Origin: Aralia elata
Taxonomy: Eukaryota > Streptophyta > Magnoliopsida > Apiales > Araliaceae
Reading direction: 5' to 3'
Length of the DNA stretch: 64,000 nt
NCBI GenBank assembly: GCA_034770075.1
Contig: CM068382.1
Location: forward strand, 8,326,685-8,390,684
Made by a program: the position numbers and the translations under genes. This document shows, one piece after another, positions 60,901 to 64,000 of the stretch. The notes beneath the pieces were generated by a model, which worked only from the letters and a program-made list of their open reading frames with translations, was not told where the DNA came from and made no database searches. Every line of letters starts with the position of its first letter. Position 1 is the stretch's first letter.

Positions 60901-63900
60901 TTAAAGACTTATCTCCAGATACACATGTAATGTGATCAGAGAGTTGTCTCACTTGCACCTTTTCTTGTATTGTTCCATTGCTTGGTGGTTGTGGTGCGAT
61001 TTTTTCTAGCCTTTGGAGAGGATTGGATTGGCCCTAGGTCGCTTGAGGATTTGTTTCAGACTAGGTTTCTTGGTATTGGGCTGTAAGGATGCCAATATTT
61101 TCTAAAGATATGGTTGCCTTGCGATTCTTTGTGGATTATGTGTGGAATGGAATGCTCAGATTTTAGTAAGCATACTTTGCCTTTTCATCTATTGGGGGAT
61201 ACAATTTCTTTTCTCGCTTCTTTGAAAGCTTTTGGCTATGGGTGCTTTTTGTGAAGTGTCTTTGTCGGATATTCGTTGGGATTGGGGCACAGTCCTTCAT
61301 TCATGACTTTGTAATTTTTTTTCCTCCATTTTTTTGGTTGTGGGAGGACCTCCAGTCATCCCATATGTATCTTGATACTATCGTCTATCATTTTTAATGA
61401 TTATTTGTTTTTACTGTATAAAAACTATTGTGGACATATGACCTTCATTTTTTTCATACAATGAAGAGCTGGAGCAGTAAGTGGTAATGAAGGCCCATCA
61501 TATCTTTCCTGTTCATCTTGTTTTTCCAGTCTTTATTGCTGCACAACCGGTCAGTCTTGTTTGTGGATTTTGTTTAATATTAACTCCGTGGTGTTTCTTA
61601 GGAGTGTCCTATAATAGTTGCACGGAGTAATTTTTTCATTTGTTGACTTGATTATCTAGATCATTCTGCGAGTAAGTTTAATAATCCTATTTCCCTTTTT
61701 AAAATTAATCTGTGGTAATTTTTACTACAAACAGTGGTATTATTTATTTTCTTCAAATTTCCTTTTTATTTTATTAAACAATTATACATCACGAGTTTAT
61801 CAATTTTAATTCTGTATACAAGTAATACATTTCTGTTGACAGTCTCTTGTGAGCCCATTCCTTTTGAATGATTCAGTGGAAGATATGGATGAAAGCTGCT
61901 CAAGGGAACTCCCTGGTAAACAATACCTTTTCGCTTTAGTAATTCTCACATACTGTCTTATATATGTACATATTTATGTATTTGTATATCATGCCTTGTC
62001 ATTCTGCTTTCAGGAGATAAAATACCAGATTCTGACATCGAATTTCAGAGAGGAAGCTTAAATTACAATTATGACTGTTTAAAGGAAATTGATCCTCTAG
62101 CGGCCAGTAGAATTCATCCAAATGACCGTAGAAAAGTAAGGTTTTGTCTACTTACTTATTGACTTTGCTTTAATTAAACAAGTGGTTTGAATCTGTTAAA
62201 TTTCACATGAGGTATTAGTTATTTGATGCCAGAGCATCACCAATATGCTTTGGATAATTTTGAAAGCTGCTGTGTAAAGAAAAAGTAGAAATGCTGTGAA
62301 ACTATGCAAGATCCTAATCTCTTAGCAGTATTGGTTAAATTTTTTACAACTGAGAATCTATAGTACTTGTTGGTTGTATCCTGAGTATATATATTGTCTG
62401 TTTGTGTAGCGTCTCTCTCTCTGACAGACATTGATCCCGTGACCTAGTGGAATTTCATCAAATTGAAAGCCAACAAGTTACCAATAATGTGTTGCATAGT
62501 GTAGCCTTAATGATTATTTGTTGTTTTAGTTAAGATTCCCAAGTGTCATTAATTTTTTGCTGGATTGGATTTTTGGTTAATTGTCGATCAGTGTAGAATG
62601 TGCATACACATTGGAATGGTAGTTTAATCTGCAAAGAGCGCTCGCTCCTTCTCTCAACTTCTAAAATCTTTTACTTTTCACATTATAAATATTTGTTCTC
62701 TTTGTCCTTCTCCCAATTTATAAAATATGGAGCTTATTGAGATTTTAAAATTTCTTATGACTGGTTTGCCTATCTCTCATGTTAAATCTCTGCCACTGGT
62801 GGCCTTAGAGTTATGACTTTTTTGGTGCAGATCTAGAGTTGTGATTGTGTTCATTCTTGAGAGAACCATCAGGCTATCAGATTTAGTATTGTTATATGTG
62901 GTTATTAGTTGACATTTTGTACTTCCCTTGGTCATCAAGGAACGTAGATGGAGTACATAGATCACACTGTGGATCTCCATTTTCTGCAATTATGAATTAT
63001 CCTATGCAAAAGTTCTCAAAATCTAGCGTGCTATTCCTCTGCGTGTAAAGATTTTATGGTTTAACTTGCATTTTCTTTCAAGTGATTTTTATGTCAAATT
63101 AATCTGTAGTTGATTGGAAACCATGCAGATTAATCAATACCTTAGCTTGTACGCTCGATCTGGTGTTCTCCCTAGTAAACTTCTACGAGGGAAGGCAATG
63201 GAGGTTTGTACTGCTATTGAGTTGCATGTGTTTATACTATCAAATAACATCTTTTTGGTTCTAGAATTGATTCAGCTACTACCTATATTTTTGTAAAAAA
63301 GAAATTTGAAAAATTTTCATTCATTTGAGACGGTCTAGATTCTTCAGGACATCTTATAAACTTTAGTATTGAATGAATTCCACTATTCGGCTGAGTTACA
63401 ATTCATTAAATATCATTTTTAAATAATGGTGCCCATGATCCTATCGCCAGCTATGTTACATGGACACAGAATCCCGTGACATTTTTAACTATTTCTCACT
63501 ATTTTGAAGTGTCCCGCACCCGCACCCATACCCATGTCACGTCCTGTGGACTTGGGAACTTTTGGAAAAATGAAGAGTTGCTGATCTCCAGCCTATTTCT
63601 TTTAGGTGGAGCTGGAACAATCTCAACAGGACCATTAACCATTTAGATAAAATCATTTGCAACTTTTTAGGCAAAATGAAGCAAGTTGACTATGCTCTAT
63701 ATAATATTCCAATCTTGCATTTGGCAGGGCAGAACTGGGGCCGAGTTGATAATTTCAGATACAGTTGCTGTTTTATATGCGTGGATGCATCTCTCCCTGT
63801 ATTAGATGAATATGTGGGACAAAGGGTAGATTGCATGATTGCTGCTGGCTTACTGAACGAAGTTTATGATATATACAACTGTAATGCGGACTATACTCGA

Positions 63901-64000
63901 GGTTTGCGGCAGGCTATTGGGGTCCGGGAATTCGAGGAATTTTTAAGACTTTACCTTTGTGAATATCAGAATGGTAAAGATACAGATTTGACCGAGGTTC
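57925..64000 (+). CDS. IPT2: tRNA dimethylallyltransferase, IPT2 type (3' end beyond the window)
   Basis: Adds a dimethylallyl group to A37 of UNN-decoding tRNAs, a source of cis-zeatin cytokinins. Eight exons are visible: 57925-58146, 58253-58307, 58424-58503, 60084-60152, 61843-61915, 62014-62135, 63129-63203 and 63733 to the edge. They join in frame to 321 codons. The P-loop GATGSGKS is at residues 46-53, followed by NADSMQVYQGLDVLTNK (conserved Asp-Ser-x-Gln), GVPHHLLG, VIVGGTNYYIQ, HPNDRRK and, at the end, ADYTRGLRQAIGVREFEEFL. I chose the ATG at 57925; the frame is open further upstream only from a GTG. The 63733 start follows ggcag and keeps the ENWGRV frame; the nearer AG at 63726 would shift it. 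A C-terminal zinc finger, expected in eukaryotic-type enzymes, lies outside. Intron 4 contains LINE debris. IPT2 rather than IPT9 fits the motif set. Confidence 0.93.
60276..60520 (+). mobile_element. 3' tail of a LINE retrotransposon
   Basis: Text such as gggtgtgtagatcaatggaag and aagtgctcttttcttttt, then tattaataaaatttc and a short tttatcaaaaaaagg end, resembles the 3' end of plant L1-type LINEs. It has no useful reading frame and lies in intron 4 of the IPT2-type gene. Confidence 0.55.
60700..61330 (+). pseudogene. LINE zf-RVT domain remnant
   Basis: The translation includes EGKAPIKIKAFDWSFVLNKV, NTDDILKRC, SPDTHVM, and after a frame break DWIGPRSLEDLF, the pattern of the zinc-binding domain after LINE reverse transcriptases. 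Later pieces such as DTISFLASLKAF also fit. Several stops and frameshifts make it a dead fragment. It lies in the same orientation as the host gene, in IPT2 intron 4. Confidence 0.65.

Noticed and set aside
1..64000. CRISPR arrays, operons, prokaryotic mobile systems
   Set aside because: All gene structures are spliced and plant-like; no regularly spaced repeats with unique spacers are present.

Overview
The window reads as nuclear DNA of a flowering plant, most likely a eudicot. Genes are split by GT-AG introns, intergenic DNA is AT-rich, and several families are plant-specific (AGC VIII kinase, XS-domain protein, plastid KAS I fragment, family-1 glycosyltransferase). No species can be named from the sequence alone. 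I rebuilt the exons by hand, requiring splice sites, reading phase and family similarity to agree; every exon chain closes in frame.

Layout. 395-4020 (-): first ten coding exons of the DNA polymerase epsilon catalytic subunit, running off the left edge. 4021-5500: divergent promoter region with an E2F-type site on the polymerase side and site II plus telo-box motifs on the other. 5716-8191 (+): 60S acidic ribosomal protein P2, whose first intron holds two U14-like box C/D snoRNAs and a decayed third copy. 11702-23777 (-): complete 13-exon CYP71-type WD40-cyclophilin, with a non-autonomous hAT element and a SINE in its introns. 27030-31509 (-): two-exon PINOID-like AGC kinase with a 3.1 kb intron carrying four G-boxes. 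33306-35875 (-): small COX7a-like subunit with a long 5'-UTR intron. 36884-41634 (-): XS-domain (SGS3-like) protein. 42200-49400: gene-free, repeat-rich DNA. 49402-50840 (+): RAB6-interacting-golgin-like coiled-coil protein. 51924-53264 (-): intronless UGT91/94-type glycosyltransferase. 55352-56164: a transposon with long terminal inverted repeats, a 10-bp target duplication and a captured first exon of plastid KAS I. 57925-64000 (+): tRNA dimethylallyltransferase (IPT2 type), cut by the right edge, with LINE debris in an intron.

The genes are mostly housekeeping functions (replication, translation, chromatin/cyclophilin, respiration, tRNA modification) and do not form one pathway. The most notable structures are the Pack-MULE-like KAS I capture, the snoRNA cluster hosted by a ribosomal protein gene, and at least two copies of one MITE family with 9-bp target duplications. 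No new multi-gene system is visible.
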